NCBI RefSeq assembly: GCF_006491595.2
Contig: NZ_VEVQ02000016.1
Coordinates: forward strand, 1 to 64,000
DNA: 64,000 nucleotides
Source of the DNA: Flavobacterium jejuense
Lineage (GTDB): Bacteria; Bacteroidota; Bacteroidia; Flavobacteriales; Flavobacteriaceae
Reading direction: 5' to 3'
Every line of letters begins with the position of its first letter. Position 1 is the first letter of the stretch. Below, piece after piece: positions 1-8,613 of this stretch. The notes under the pieces are model-generated. The model was given only the letters and a program-made list of their open reading frames with translations. It did no database searches and was not told where the DNA came from. The position numbers and the translations under genes were made by a program.

Positions 1-662
1 AATTTGCATGGCAAGAAGGCAACACGCCATGGATACGCATGACCAATCCCCATTCAGGAGGAGGGAAAGGGATGTATTTTATTCCAGAAATAGGAGAGGA
101 AGTGTTAGTTGGCTTTGAGGCAGGTAACGCTGAAAAGCCATTCGTATTAGGAGCGATGTATAATGGAAATGAAAGTTCAGGTTATGCAACTTCGGGTAAT
201 GATATAAAAATAATACAAACACGTAGTGGAACAAAAATAATAATGAATGATGATCAGGGAAGTGTTTTTATAGAAGACCCAAGTGGTAATACATGGATGA
301 TGGATGGAAAGGGAAATATTAGTGTGAATGCACCTAAAAATTTCAGTATAGCTGCTGGAGATAATATTAGTATTTCAGCTGGTAAAAACATTTCTGTTAG
401 TGCAGGAGAAGACATAGATAATTCAGCAAATGGAAATATAACTTCTGTTGCAGGAACAGATATTATACAAAACGCATCAGGAGATATAAGAGAATCTTCG
501 GATAATCGCACCGAGATTGTAGATAAAGATTTCATACGTCAGGCAGATATTTCTAATGAAATAGCTTCGGAAGTTTCTGTTTTTAGTGAAAAAGAAAACA
601 TGACCCTACAGAGTGGAAAAACAGTAGAATTCAATAGTGCAGAAAAATCTAAATTATTTTAA
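1..662 (+). CDS. vgrG: T6SS spike protein VgrG (TssI), C-terminal part
   Basis: The reading frame is open from base 3, so this is the 3' end of a gene that starts outside the window. The first ~60 visible residues match the VgrG gp5-like OB region: tryptophan-rich start, then GGGKGMYFIPEIGEEVLVGF and a GAMYNG turn. After that comes a stalk of short repeats with the pattern N-I-S-x-S-A-G, typical of the triple-stranded beta-helix of gp5/VgrG. The protein ends at KSKLF with no fused toxin domain, so effectors are probably carried non-covalently by the genes downstream. VgrG trimers cap the Hcp tube and carry PAAR proteins and cargo. The structural T6SS operon lies at 12.8-21.6 kb. Confidence 0.9.
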   Translation, partial: FAWQEGNTPWIRMTNPHSGGGKGMYFIPEIGEEVLVGFEAGNAEKPFVLGAMYNGNESSGYATSGNDIKIIQTRSGTKIIMNDDQGSVFIEDPSGNTWMMDGKGNISVNAPKNFSIAAGDNISISAGKNISVSAGEDIDNSANGNITSVAGTDIIQNASGDIRESSDNRTEIVDKDFIRQADISNEIASEVSVFSEKENMTLQSGKTVEFNSAEKSKLF

Positions 663-665
663 ATT

Positions 666-839
666 ATGGCAATTCACAAAAGAGCAAAAAATTTAGCTAT
701 AACAGTTAAAGCTGATTATAATGTTAACGTTGGAGGAAAGTTAAAAAAAATCACTAACAGATTCAATGTGGAATCTACTACTGGTAATCTAAACTTAATA
801 TCTAATAAGAAAATTGTATCAGATGGTAATAAGCAATAA
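666..839 (+). CDS. 57-residue hypothetical protein downstream of VgrG
   Basis: An ATG three bases after the vgrG stop opens a 57-codon frame ending TAA at 837-839. The product is basic, with beta-strand-like alternation (NLAITVKADYNVNVGG, then STTGNLNLIS) resembling the repeats of VgrG/phage stalk proteins. It overlaps the start of the next gene by 17 bases, which suggests translational coupling. It may be a small spike accessory or the detached remnant of a longer VgrG tail. The family is not recognised. Confidence 0.55.
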   Translation: MAIHKRAKNLAITVKADYNVNVGGKLKKITNRFNVESTTGNLNLISNKKIVSDGNKQ

Positions 840-1863
840 ATTCAAATGTTTATTATTCACAATATTAATTACAAACGTGATAATTACATCATGTCAAAAT
901 ATAAAAATGGAACAAAAATTTGATTGGTCAGCAACATTATCCGCACCAAAGGAATATCCTGTCCAAGTTTACAGAGGAGAAATAATAGCTAAAGATTACT
1001 CGCAATCTTTAAGCAGTTTTGGAGATATTGATTATGGTTGGGGAGAAGAAGGAGGCACAGTTGTTATTGGGCCAGATTTAAAAAACATTCCAGATAGTTT
1101 AGAAATTGCTTGGCATTCATTTGTTGATCAAAAAAATTTCGAAGGGAAATGGGCTTTACCAAAAGAAGAATTAATCAAACTTTTTAATGAAGGAATTATT
1201 AATAAAATAACAAATAAAAAAGTTACGTATAATAAATTTGTAGTAGGATTAGCTCCAAACGGACTAGTAGTTGTTTGGCTCTCAAGTGTAAGAGGTCAAA
1301 TTGAAATTGCACATTTTAAGGCAAAAGAAGTATTTGTTAATGTTGAAACTATTTCAGAAGAAAACAAACCTATTTTTTCAAAAAAATATAACGATGTTGT
1401 TTTGTCAGAATTAAATGAAGAACATAACACTTTCGAAAGAATTAAGAAAAATGAGTATCCAAAAATAGATGTGTATGAAGGTTATAGAATAAAGTATTTA
1501 TGGAAACCTTTAGTTGAATTATCAGAGAATAAAATGCTTATTAATTTTGTAATTCATACTTATAATGGTGAAATTGAAATTGAATCCTCAAATAAAAAGG
1601 AAAAACTGAACATAAACTATGAAGAACGAGGAGTTTTAAAGTATTTTGCATTTGGGTGGATTGATAAAGATCAAAATAAAGAGGTCAGTTGTTGGGTAGA
1701 AAAATTTGATGAAGATGAATTATTTAATGCCTACAAAAAATTTAATACTATGGAAGAGATTAATTTTATAGTTCAAGTAATCGATAAATCAAAGATTTCA
1801 ATTAAATTAAAAAGCATTTCACAAGAAATTGAAATTAAAAAATTCAAAGTAACTATTGAGTAA
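823..1863 (+). CDS. DUF2931-family lipoprotein, candidate T6SS immunity protein
   Basis: 346 residues from the ATG at 823; a TTG nine bases upstream is a less likely start. The N-terminus is a lipoprotein signal (hydrophobic stretch, lipobox I-T-S-C, Cys24). Residues ~30-170 have the DUF2931 pattern: W-S-A-T-x-S-A-P near the start, a Y-G-W-G-E motif, and the later L-P-K-E-E-L...L-F-N-E-G. The C-terminal ~150 residues form a further unrecognised domain. It lies directly before a Tle1-type phospholipase gene. Tle effectors are commonly paired with periplasmic lipoprotein immunity factors, so an anti-Tle1 role is inferred from context, not shown by sequence. Confidence 0.7.
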   Translation: MVISNKFKCLLFTILITNVIITSCQNIKMEQKFDWSATLSAPKEYPVQVYRGEIIAKDYSQSLSSFGDIDYGWGEEGGTVVIGPDLKNIPDSLEIAWHSFVDQKNFEGKWALPKEELIKLFNEGIINKITNKKVTYNKFVVGLAPNGLVVVWLSSVRGQIEIAHFKAKEVFVNVETISEENKPIFSKKYNDVVLSELNEEHNTFERIKKNEYPKIDVYEGYRIKYLWKPLVELSENKMLINFVIHTYNGEIEIESSNKKEKLNINYEERGVLKYFAFGWIDKDQNKEVSCWVEKFDEDELFNAYKKFNTMEEINFIVQVIDKSKISIKLKSISQEIEIKKFKVTIE

Positions 1864-1883
1864 AACTTTAAAATTAGTAAGCT

Positions 1884-3233
1884 ATGGCAACAAATATTAG
1901 TTTTGGAGATTATTCTCCACCAGAACCACAAAAAGAGACAATAGATGTTCTAATTGGAGTTTTCTTTGATGGGACATTAAATAATAAAAACAACACGCAA
2001 GAAAAGTTAAATAATTCTGAATATTTTAAAAAGAATGGTGTTGAAAAAAAAGAAGATAGTAGTTATTATAATGATTGGTCAAATGTTGCTAGACTTTGGA
2101 AATGTTATGAAAGCTCTCTTAAAACTTATATTGAAGGTATTGGAACAGAGGATAGAGAAAAAGATTCTACAATGGGATTTGCTTTTGGAACTGGAAGTAC
2201 AGGAATAAGAGGTAAAGTAAGAAAAGGCTGTGAATCTATTGTGGATTTAATAATAAAGGAAAAAGATAAAGTAAGTGCAAAAAAAATAAATACCTTAACT
2301 TTTGATGTTTATGGTTTTAGTAGAGGTGCAGCAGCAGCAAGAAATTTTGTTCATGAGATAAGTAAAGCAAAATACAAAGCAATAATTAATGTCGCAAGTT
2401 CTCATGGTGCTACAGCGACACAAAAAACGGATAGTGATGGTACTATTACTCAAAGAGATGAATTTCCCAAAAGAGGTCATTTAGGACTTTTATTAGAAGA
2501 AAATGATGTTGAAGTTGATGTTATTAGAGTAAGGTTTTTAGGAATTTTCGATACTGTTTCTTCTTATTCAAAATATTTTTCAGCTTTCCCTGATTTTGAT
2601 GATGTTGAAGAGTTATCATTAAATGATATTGGTAAAGCAAGTAGCGTAGTTCATTATGTTGCAGAAAATGAGCATAGAGAAAATTTCTCATTAACTAGAA
2701 CAAATATTGGAGTCCAAAAATCTTTTCCTGGAGTACATTCAGATATTGGAGGTAGTTATTATGATGGAAAAGAAGTTATACAGGAAATTGAGACCTCATG
2801 GACTTCTAGAAATAATCTAAATCCTTTAATTGAGCGTTTAATTGAAGAAGGTTGGTATAAAAGAGAACAACTTGAAATAACAGGAGGTAACTTATATTGG
2901 GCACTTAAAGGTACCAGAGATTTAAAGAAAACCTACAGTTACATTCCATTACATTTCATGGGTGAAAGTAGTAAGAGCAAAGAGGTAAACATCAACAATA
3001 ATAAACTTGAAAGTTTCTATGATATATCAGAAAGTGAATTGCTTGAAAGAGTTAAAGAGAAGTTAAGGAGCTATGTGTTTGGAAGCGGTAAGCAATATCT
3101 GTTAGATAATTCACTTTCAGATCAAGAAAGAATAGATTTGTTAAATTTAAGAAACGGATATTTACATTGGTCAGCTCGAAGAGAAGGTATTGGAATGGAT
3201 CCGAATAATGATAGAAAAAGAGTCTATTATTAA
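1884..3233 (+). CDS. Tle1-like (DUF2235) T6SS phospholipase effector
   Basis: 449 residues. An alpha/beta-hydrolase of the DUF2235/Tle1 group: the N-terminal strand reads V-F-F-D-G-T-L-N-N (residues ~26-34), the nucleophile elbow is GFSRG with Ser146, the acid is probably Asp223 (GIFDTVSS), and the base is His285 in PGVHSDIGGSY. All catalytic motifs are intact. Known Tle1 members are phospholipases delivered by T6SS. No signal peptide is present, as expected for T6SS cargo. It sits 20 bases after the DUF2931 lipoprotein and 18 before a LysM gene, in the same direction as vgrG. The exact lipid specificity cannot be read from sequence. Confidence 0.85.
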   Translation: MATNISFGDYSPPEPQKETIDVLIGVFFDGTLNNKNNTQEKLNNSEYFKKNGVEKKEDSSYYNDWSNVARLWKCYESSLKTYIEGIGTEDREKDSTMGFAFGTGSTGIRGKVRKGCESIVDLIIKEKDKVSAKKINTLTFDVYGFSRGAAAARNFVHEISKAKYKAIINVASSHGATATQKTDSDGTITQRDEFPKRGHLGLLLEENDVEVDVIRVRFLGIFDTVSSYSKYFSAFPDFDDVEELSLNDIGKASSVVHYVAENEHRENFSLTRTNIGVQKSFPGVHSDIGGSYYDGKEVIQEIETSWTSRNNLNPLIERLIEEGWYKREQLEITGGNLYWALKGTRDLKKTYSYIPLHFMGESSKSKEVNINNNKLESFYDISESELLERVKEKLRSYVFGSGKQYLLDNSLSDQERIDLLNLRNGYLHWSARREGIGMDPNNDRKRVYY

Positions 3234-3251
3234 TATTAATTTATAATAGAA

Positions 3252-4307
3252 TTGAAACCAAAATATAAAAAGTACAAAATACAAAAAGGAGATACATTAC
3301 AAAGTGTATCTGAAAAATTAGATAAAACAACACACGAAGTTAAAAATTTTCATAATGTTTTTTGTGATTCTGATGAATATATAGGAGTAACATTTCCAAA
3401 AGGATTAAAAGAGTTATATATCTATCCAACGTACAACGAAAAAGAGTTGTCACTTATTCCAAAAGTGCCTTTTGATGACGCTTTTAAATTATCATTAAAA
3501 CCTACTCAGAACAAAATAAATTATGGAGTAATGTATACTATAAAATCAGGTAATGAGGAAAATACATTAAAGTTTGAAGTAAGTGTGATTTATAAAGGAA
3601 AAAACGAAAAGGATAATTTGGTTTTTGAAGTAGATAAAATATCCAAAACGTTTATTAATGATGAAGAAGTAAATACAATTGCTGACGAATTAGCAATAAA
3701 AACAAGTGATGTTTTATATCCTTTAGAAGTGAATATTACAGAAGAAGGAAAATGGATAGGAGTTAATAATTACAAAGAGATTAATAAACGTTGGGAACAA
3801 ATAAAAGAAAAAATATTAGATGAATATGAGGGAGAATGGGTTGAAAGGTATTTGTTACTAAATGAAAAAACACTTGGAAATGAAGATGATTTATTAGGTA
3901 GTTTACAAAAGGATTGGTTTTTAAATAGTTATTTCAATACAATTTATGTGTATTACTCGCATAAATTTAAATTTCAAACGAGTACAACATTTCCTATTTT
4001 ATCAAACTGTAAATCGGTCTCGTATGATATAGAACAAAAAATTGAAGAATATTTAGATGAATATAATTTAATTAGAATTGAACAAAAAGGCGAACTAAAA
4101 GAAGAAAGATCAAAAGCTGATTTAGAAAATGAAATGAACATTCCCTATTATGGAGTTCTGTATCCTAATAGAGATATTGCAAAAGGAAATTATCGTTCCT
4201 TGTATTTTTTAAATGGTAAAACAAATTTGATTGAATCCTTATTTTTAGAATGTTCAATAGAATTAGAGGTTATGAAAGAGATTCAAGTAGTTGTTTCCCT
4301 TTTATAA
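3252..4307 (+). CDS. LysM-domain protein of the T6SS effector module
   Basis: 351 residues, apparently from a TTG codon; no in-frame ATG lies between the upstream stop and the LysM domain. Residues ~1-55 are a LysM-like fold (Y-K-K-Y-K-I-Q-K-G-D-T-L-Q-S-V then a second helix). The remaining ~300 residues are charged and unrecognised. There is no signal peptide. LysM proteins are frequent neighbours of VgrG/PAAR/Tle modules in Bacteroidota, where LysM may act as a spike or peptidoglycan-binding adaptor; that role is inference. A break and a new promoter follow, so it probably ends the first effector operon. Confidence 0.65.
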   Translation: MKPKYKKYKIQKGDTLQSVSEKLDKTTHEVKNFHNVFCDSDEYIGVTFPKGLKELYIYPTYNEKELSLIPKVPFDDAFKLSLKPTQNKINYGVMYTIKSGNEENTLKFEVSVIYKGKNEKDNLVFEVDKISKTFINDEEVNTIADELAIKTSDVLYPLEVNITEEGKWIGVNNYKEINKRWEQIKEKILDEYEGEWVERYLLLNEKTLGNEDDLLGSLQKDWFLNSYFNTIYVYYSHKFKFQTSTTFPILSNCKSVSYDIEQKIEEYLDEYNLIRIEQKGELKEERSKADLENEMNIPYYGVLYPNRDIAKGNYRSLYFLNGKTNLIESLFLECSIELEVMKEIQVVVSLL

Positions 4308-4344
4308 CAATTTGTTAGTGCAAAATTATGGAGGTTTAAAAAAG

Positions 4345-4352
4345 TAATTTTG
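4345..4352 (+). promoter_or_regulatory. Bacteroidota -7 box (TAATTTTG) of the PAAR-like operon
   Basis: TAATTTTG matches the TAnnTTTG consensus of the Bacteroidota primary sigma factor and lies 33 bases before the next ATG, in the 78-base gap after the LysM gene. It suggests that the DUF4280 gene and the candidate effector form their own transcription unit. Confidence 0.55.
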
Positions 4353-4385
4353 TATATTTAATGTAACAAAAACAAACAAGTAAAC

Positions 4386-4880
4386 ATGAGCGAAAAGCAT
4401 ATAGTGGTGCAAGGAGCTGAATGCAAGTGTAAGTTTAGTGTAGAACCTAAAACTGATAATTTGAAGGTACTTTCACAAACGAAAGACTATGCAAACGATA
4501 AAGGCGCATCTAAGAAACTTATTGCAACCGATAAAGAAATTGGTCAAACTTTAGAAAAAAACACTTTTGGTAAATGCAAGCTACAACCTACAACTAGCGA
4601 TTATTTACCCTGCAAAGCTGTGATTACAAAATGGAGCGGTTTCTATGAGAATGTAGTACTATCTAACCAAGGAAAAATTTTGCTAGAGGATAGTAAAGCT
4701 ACTTGCCCAATAGGTGGTCCAGATTGCATTTCTATTACAAAACACGGTCAAAAGTCAGAAGCTTCTTCTCAAAATTCTAATAATGCTAACGAAGACATCC
4801 ATAGTCAATTAAACCCTATGGTTAATATTAAGAGTATGGAAGTGAAAAGTCCACAAAACCCTAATTTAACAATTGGTTAA
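4386..4880 (+). CDS. DUF4280 PAAR-like spike-tip protein
   Basis: 164 residues. Matches the DUF4280 (PAAR-like) family: an N-terminal V-V-Q-G-A-E-C-K-C, a central cysteine (FGKC), the P-C-K-A-V-I segment, and C-P-I-G-G-P-D-C-I near residue 115. PAAR-like proteins sharpen the VgrG trimer and connect it to cargo. The C-terminal ~45 residues (SSQNSNNANEDIHSQLN...) are low-complexity and could be a linker or docking tail. The next gene starts one base after its stop, so its product is the likely cargo. Confidence 0.8.
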   Translation: MSEKHIVVQGAECKCKFSVEPKTDNLKVLSQTKDYANDKGASKKLIATDKEIGQTLEKNTFGKCKLQPTTSDYLPCKAVITKWSGFYENVVLSNQGKILLEDSKATCPIGGPDCISITKHGQKSEASSQNSNNANEDIHSQLNPMVNIKSMEVKSPQNPNLTIG

Positions 4881-4881
4881 T

Positions 4882-7119
4882 ATGAAAGGAGTTGCAAAAA
4901 TAAGATGGTCTAGAAAAGGAGAGATTGATAAAGCAAAATCAATACCTAATATTACTATAGCAGTATTGCCTAAAAATGATATTGGTTTTGTTGTTGATAA
5001 ATGGTTTGAGGCTACCACAGAAGAAGAGAAAAAGAAAAATGTTACTTGGATTCTACAAGATGATAATCGACAAGAAATAAGAAGCATTAAAAAAGGACCA
5101 AAAGAAGAATTTATATTAAATATCCCTAATGCATTATGTGGACCCTACGCTTATTATTTAGAAGCTAGTTTATCTGGAAATATAGATAGAAAGAACAATA
5201 CTGGATTATGGGTTATAGGAAAATGCACACCAAAAATACTTTCTAGTAAATGGTGTACATCAAATGACGGGGAAGACGTACGTAAACAACAATTTAAATA
5301 CGGACAGTTAATCTATTTAAATTTAGAGACAGAAGGATTAAATGGTGAGAAAAATCTTACTGTGGAAATTTATAAGTTTATAGAAGGAAGTTATTTGACA
5401 GGTAGAAATGAAGATAAATTAGTTTCAACTATAACTAGTGTAGAAGTAATTGATGGAGAAGTCAATCTAAAAATGGGAAATACATCAAATTGGTTTATTC
5501 ATGCAAAAAAAGATGTTGAAGAATTTTATATAATGGTAAAAAATAGTAGCGGACAATATATATCTGATGGTAAAGATACTATTCATGCTCGTTTTTTAAG
5601 AATGAAAAAGGATCAGATTACTAAAGAAATTAAACCATCTACCAATAATACTCCTTTAAAAGTAGGAGAAACAAGTACCGACTTTCTGAAATATGATCCT
5701 TGTAGATTTGATTCTGTAACAATTATAGAAAACAAAAAAGATAAAATAATTTTTGATACTGGTAAAAGTAAAGGTTCTAAAAAACCAAGTGATTATTTAA
5801 TTAAAATTAGTGGGTATTCTGCAAATACAATAATTTATGAAACAATTGGAGCCTCAAGTAAAGAAGATTTTAAGATTGATTTAGCTAATTACACAAACAA
5901 AGGATGTAGTGTTAATCATACAAAATCAATCAAAGTAAAACTCAATAATAGTACTTTAAAGAGTGTAGAAGGGGATTCAGTTATTTTTCCTATGCAATCC
6001 AAATTGGAAAAGTTTCATCCAGCACCATTTGATTATATTTGGCCGAAAATTAATAATCCAAATGTGTATCCTGTTTTTTTTAATTCGTGTGCTTACTACT
6101 CAAACCAAAATCATGCAGCGTTATTTGTTACAGTTTATCCAGATATAAAATGGACATTAGAATTTAAATGGAATCATAAACAACCATTTGCTTATACTTA
6201 TGGTAATGAGATGCACCCTTTTAATATAAAAACAGGTAGAAAAAAAGCTATAGGGTCTGTAATGGACGCGGAATTTGCACGAGAGTTTGGCGAAATGGAT
6301 CAGTCTTTTGAATTGTCTTTAGAGGCAGAATGGGATAAAAAGTCAAGAAAATTAGAAGTTGGAACTGAATTTGGTGAAAAAATTGCGAAAACTTTAAATG
6401 CTTTTGTTAGATTAAAAAAAATTGCTGATTCAATAACAAATTCCCCAGTAAATGGAGGAAAAGTTAGTTTTGAAGTAAAAGCTCCAGTTATAGCTGTTTC
6501 TATTCAATGGTTTTTAGAAAAGATAGATGAAGAAATAAATCAGATAGGAACAAATTTAAAATTTGGAATAGAGACTAAACCTTTGATTGAGGCAGATTTT
6601 AAGATAGATTTATGGCAAATTGTTACAGAATTTGGAGCAAATGCAGTTTGTCCAGGAGCAGGTAGAGTAATCAATTTTATTTCAAAACATTTAGAAGGCA
6701 ATATAGGAATTAAATTTGACGTTGTATTTAATGGAAGTATTAATGTGAGTGGAGAAATTAGTGGGAATACTTTAGTTCCAAAAAAGACAAAAGGTAAATT
6801 AGGTGTTGATGGGAAGGTGCAAGTTACATTAGAACTTAAAGCTTGGGCAAAAGCGGAATATGGAATTGCAGGATTTGATGGATCTGCAAAAGCAAATGCT
6901 AATACATATTTAAGTGCTGGTGTTAAAGCAGAAATAGCGAAAGACGGTGTTGTAGGTTATCCAGAATTAGAATTTGGTGGTATTGTAGCAAAGTATGTAG
7001 TTATAGCTTCAATTAAATTTGGAGTTTTTAAAGAAACATTTGAAGATAATGGTGAATATGTTATTGTTAAAAAGTGTCCTGTTGAATTCAAAAAAGCTTA
7101 TTTATTAGGCCCTTATTAG
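4882..7119 (+). CDS. Large candidate T6SS effector of unknown class
   Basis: 745 residues from the ATG at 4882; an upstream in-frame TTG would overlap the PAAR-like gene and is less likely. There is no signal peptide. The N-terminal ~250 residues look like two or three beta-sandwich domains (W-I-L-Q-D-D-N-R, L-N-L-E-T-E-G-L). The middle has W- and F-rich segments (EKFHPAPFDYIWPKINNPN). The C-terminal ~200 residues are glycine/alanine-rich alternating beta (GSINVSGEISGN, WAKAEYGIAGFDGSAKANAN), suggestive of an amphipathic sheet or pore. No catalytic motif is recognised. Position directly after a PAAR-like gene and before a lipoprotein argues for a delivered toxin; the activity is unknown. Confidence 0.6.
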   Translation: MKGVAKIRWSRKGEIDKAKSIPNITIAVLPKNDIGFVVDKWFEATTEEEKKKNVTWILQDDNRQEIRSIKKGPKEEFILNIPNALCGPYAYYLEASLSGNIDRKNNTGLWVIGKCTPKILSSKWCTSNDGEDVRKQQFKYGQLIYLNLETEGLNGEKNLTVEIYKFIEGSYLTGRNEDKLVSTITSVEVIDGEVNLKMGNTSNWFIHAKKDVEEFYIMVKNSSGQYISDGKDTIHARFLRMKKDQITKEIKPSTNNTPLKVGETSTDFLKYDPCRFDSVTIIENKKDKIIFDTGKSKGSKKPSDYLIKISGYSANTIIYETIGASSKEDFKIDLANYTNKGCSVNHTKSIKVKLNNSTLKSVEGDSVIFPMQSKLEKFHPAPFDYIWPKINNPNVYPVFFNSCAYYSNQNHAALFVTVYPDIKWTLEFKWNHKQPFAYTYGNEMHPFNIKTGRKKAIGSVMDAEFAREFGEMDQSFELSLEAEWDKKSRKLEVGTEFGEKIAKTLNAFVRLKKIADSITNSPVNGGKVSFEVKAPVIAVSIQWFLEKIDEEINQIGTNLKFGIETKPLIEADFKIDLWQIVTEFGANAVCPGAGRVINFISKHLEGNIGIKFDVVFNGSINVSGEISGNTLVPKKTKGKLGVDGKVQVTLELKAWAKAEYGIAGFDGSAKANANTYLSAGVKAEIAKDGVVGYPELEFGGIVAKYVVIASIKFGVFKETFEDNGEYVIVKKCPVEFKKAYLLGPY

Positions 7120-7127
7120 TTGATTTT

Positions 7128-7835
7128 ATGAAAAATTTATTTTTAATGATTTTACTTGTTATGATGAGTTGCCAACAAGGAGGTAGATTTGATTTATCTG
7201 AAATATATAACAAAACTGAAGTTAATAAAACTTTGAATAAATTAAATATTTCGAATGTTCAAACTCAAAATGGATATTGGGAATTAGTAAAAAAAGGAGA
7301 GAAAGTCGAGGCTGAACTTAAAAATGATGGAAGTATATCTACAATCTATTCTTTAAAAGGAGAGCAAAATGAAAAGTTGTTTAATTTCTATAATTTTAGC
7401 ATTGAAAAAAACACTGGTGGTAAAATAGTAGAAAATAGCGACAAAATAGTATTCGTAAATATAGTATTAGAAAATGTAGAAACATTTAATGTGTTAAAGA
7501 AATTAAAAGAAAAATTAGGTAATCCTGATCAAATTATTAATGATAGTGTCTTTTATAATGCAGAAGATGATAAAGTAAAATTAGTTTTAAAAAACTTTGT
7601 AAAGAACGATATAAAGACAAAGAAAGACGAATTTGAAGACGAATATTTGATTTATCCATTACATTTCGTCTGGAACACAAATGGTTACATATATAAATAC
7701 ACATTGTTTATTAATGAAACATCATTTAGTAATGATTTAGTGATAATATCAAATAAGGCTTTTAATGAAAAACTAATCTTTGGTTACCATAATCCAAAAC
7801 AGGATCCTATATTTAAAAAATATTATAATGAATAA
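7128..7835 (+). CDS. Hypothetical lipoprotein, candidate immunity protein
   Basis: 235 residues. The short lipoprotein signal ends in V-M-M-S-C (Cys15), followed by QQGGR, predicting a periplasmic or outer-membrane anchor. The body is charged alpha/beta without a recognised domain. It starts 8 bases after the large candidate effector and overlaps the next gene by 8 bases, so the three are probably co-translated. A frameshifted relative lies at 9640-10241: similar order of motifs, including a matching L-x-x-L/I-K-x-K/R-x-G-x-P segment and a closing I-x-S-N-K-A. Immunity against the upstream protein is inferred from order and localisation only. Confidence 0.6.
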   Translation: MKNLFLMILLVMMSCQQGGRFDLSEIYNKTEVNKTLNKLNISNVQTQNGYWELVKKGEKVEAELKNDGSISTIYSLKGEQNEKLFNFYNFSIEKNTGGKIVENSDKIVFVNIVLENVETFNVLKKLKEKLGNPDQIINDSVFYNAEDDKVKLVLKNFVKNDIKTKKDEFEDEYLIYPLHFVWNTNGYIYKYTLFINETSFSNDLVIISNKAFNEKLIFGYHNPKQDPIFKKYYNE

Positions 7836-8598
7836 TTTCAAAAGCCCGTTATATTTAGTTAGTTTTAAGTCTGCTATATGTAATTATGAAATCTATATAA
7901 ATGATTTACCCGCTTATAGTCACTTGGAAGGAGGCTCTGTTTCTTCTCAAATACCTATTAATCATTGGATATTTGAGAGCGGTGAGCAAGAGGTAAAAGT
8001 AAGAGTTTTACCTTTAAAAGGAGAAATAGACTTTAGAGAAGATTCCTTTATTGAAATAAAAATCTTTTCTTATGATTCTTCTACAACTAATTATGGAGAT
8101 ATTGTTGAATCCTTTAATTTTAGTGTAGAAAACTTATATGACTTGAAAATTCCTGTTGTCGAAAAAAGAGATTTCTTTATTGCGGAAGTACCATTTATAT
8201 TAAAAAAGTGGAATGATTTTGATGAAATTAAAGAAAAAAAAGGAGAAATAATTTTATTTTATAAAGCAATGTATCAATTGTTTAAGGAAAAAGACATTCA
8301 AAAGATTTATAACCTTTTAAAATTTAGATTTGATCAAATTGATGAAGCTACTTATTCAAAAGAATCAGATAATTTTGAAGGACTTTCAAAAATGTTATTC
8401 CGTTTAAAAGAAGGTGATTTTGAGTTAATGGATTTTCCAACTGAACCTATGTTGAAAATATATGATAATAAAAAAATCTGTAATTTAACAAGAGGAAATA
8501 ACGACCCAATATTGCTCTTTAAGAACAAAAATAACAATGAATTTTCTTTTCCTTTATTAATAGGTTTTGAAAAATCAGAGCCTATTGTTGTTAGATAA
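7828..8598 (+). CDS. Hypothetical protein, partner of the preceding lipoprotein
   Basis: 256 residues from the ATG at 7828, overlapping the lipoprotein stop; the longer TTG frame from 7780 is less plausible. There is no signal peptide or membrane segment. The N-terminal ~100 residues are beta-rich (YEIYINDLPAY; WIFESGEQEVKVRVLPLKGE), resembling a cytoplasmic beta-sandwich; the C-terminal half is alpha-helical and acidic. A decayed copy lies at about 10250-10700. No family is recognised. Conserved pairing with the lipoprotein suggests a two-part immunity or chaperone module. Confidence 0.55.
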   Translation: MNNFKSPLYLVSFKSAICNYEIYINDLPAYSHLEGGSVSSQIPINHWIFESGEQEVKVRVLPLKGEIDFREDSFIEIKIFSYDSSTTNYGDIVESFNFSVENLYDLKIPVVEKRDFFIAEVPFILKKWNDFDEIKEKKGEIILFYKAMYQLFKEKDIQKIYNLLKFRFDQIDEATYSKESDNFEGLSKMLFRLKEGDFELMDFPTEPMLKIYDNKKICNLTRGNNDPILLFKNKNNNEFSFPLLIGFEKSEPIVVR

Positions 8599-8613
8599 TT
8601 ACAAATATTTATT

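Noticed and set aside
254..535. Minus-strand ORF inside vgrG
   Set aside because: Antisense shadow of the repetitive stalk; no independent start context or family.
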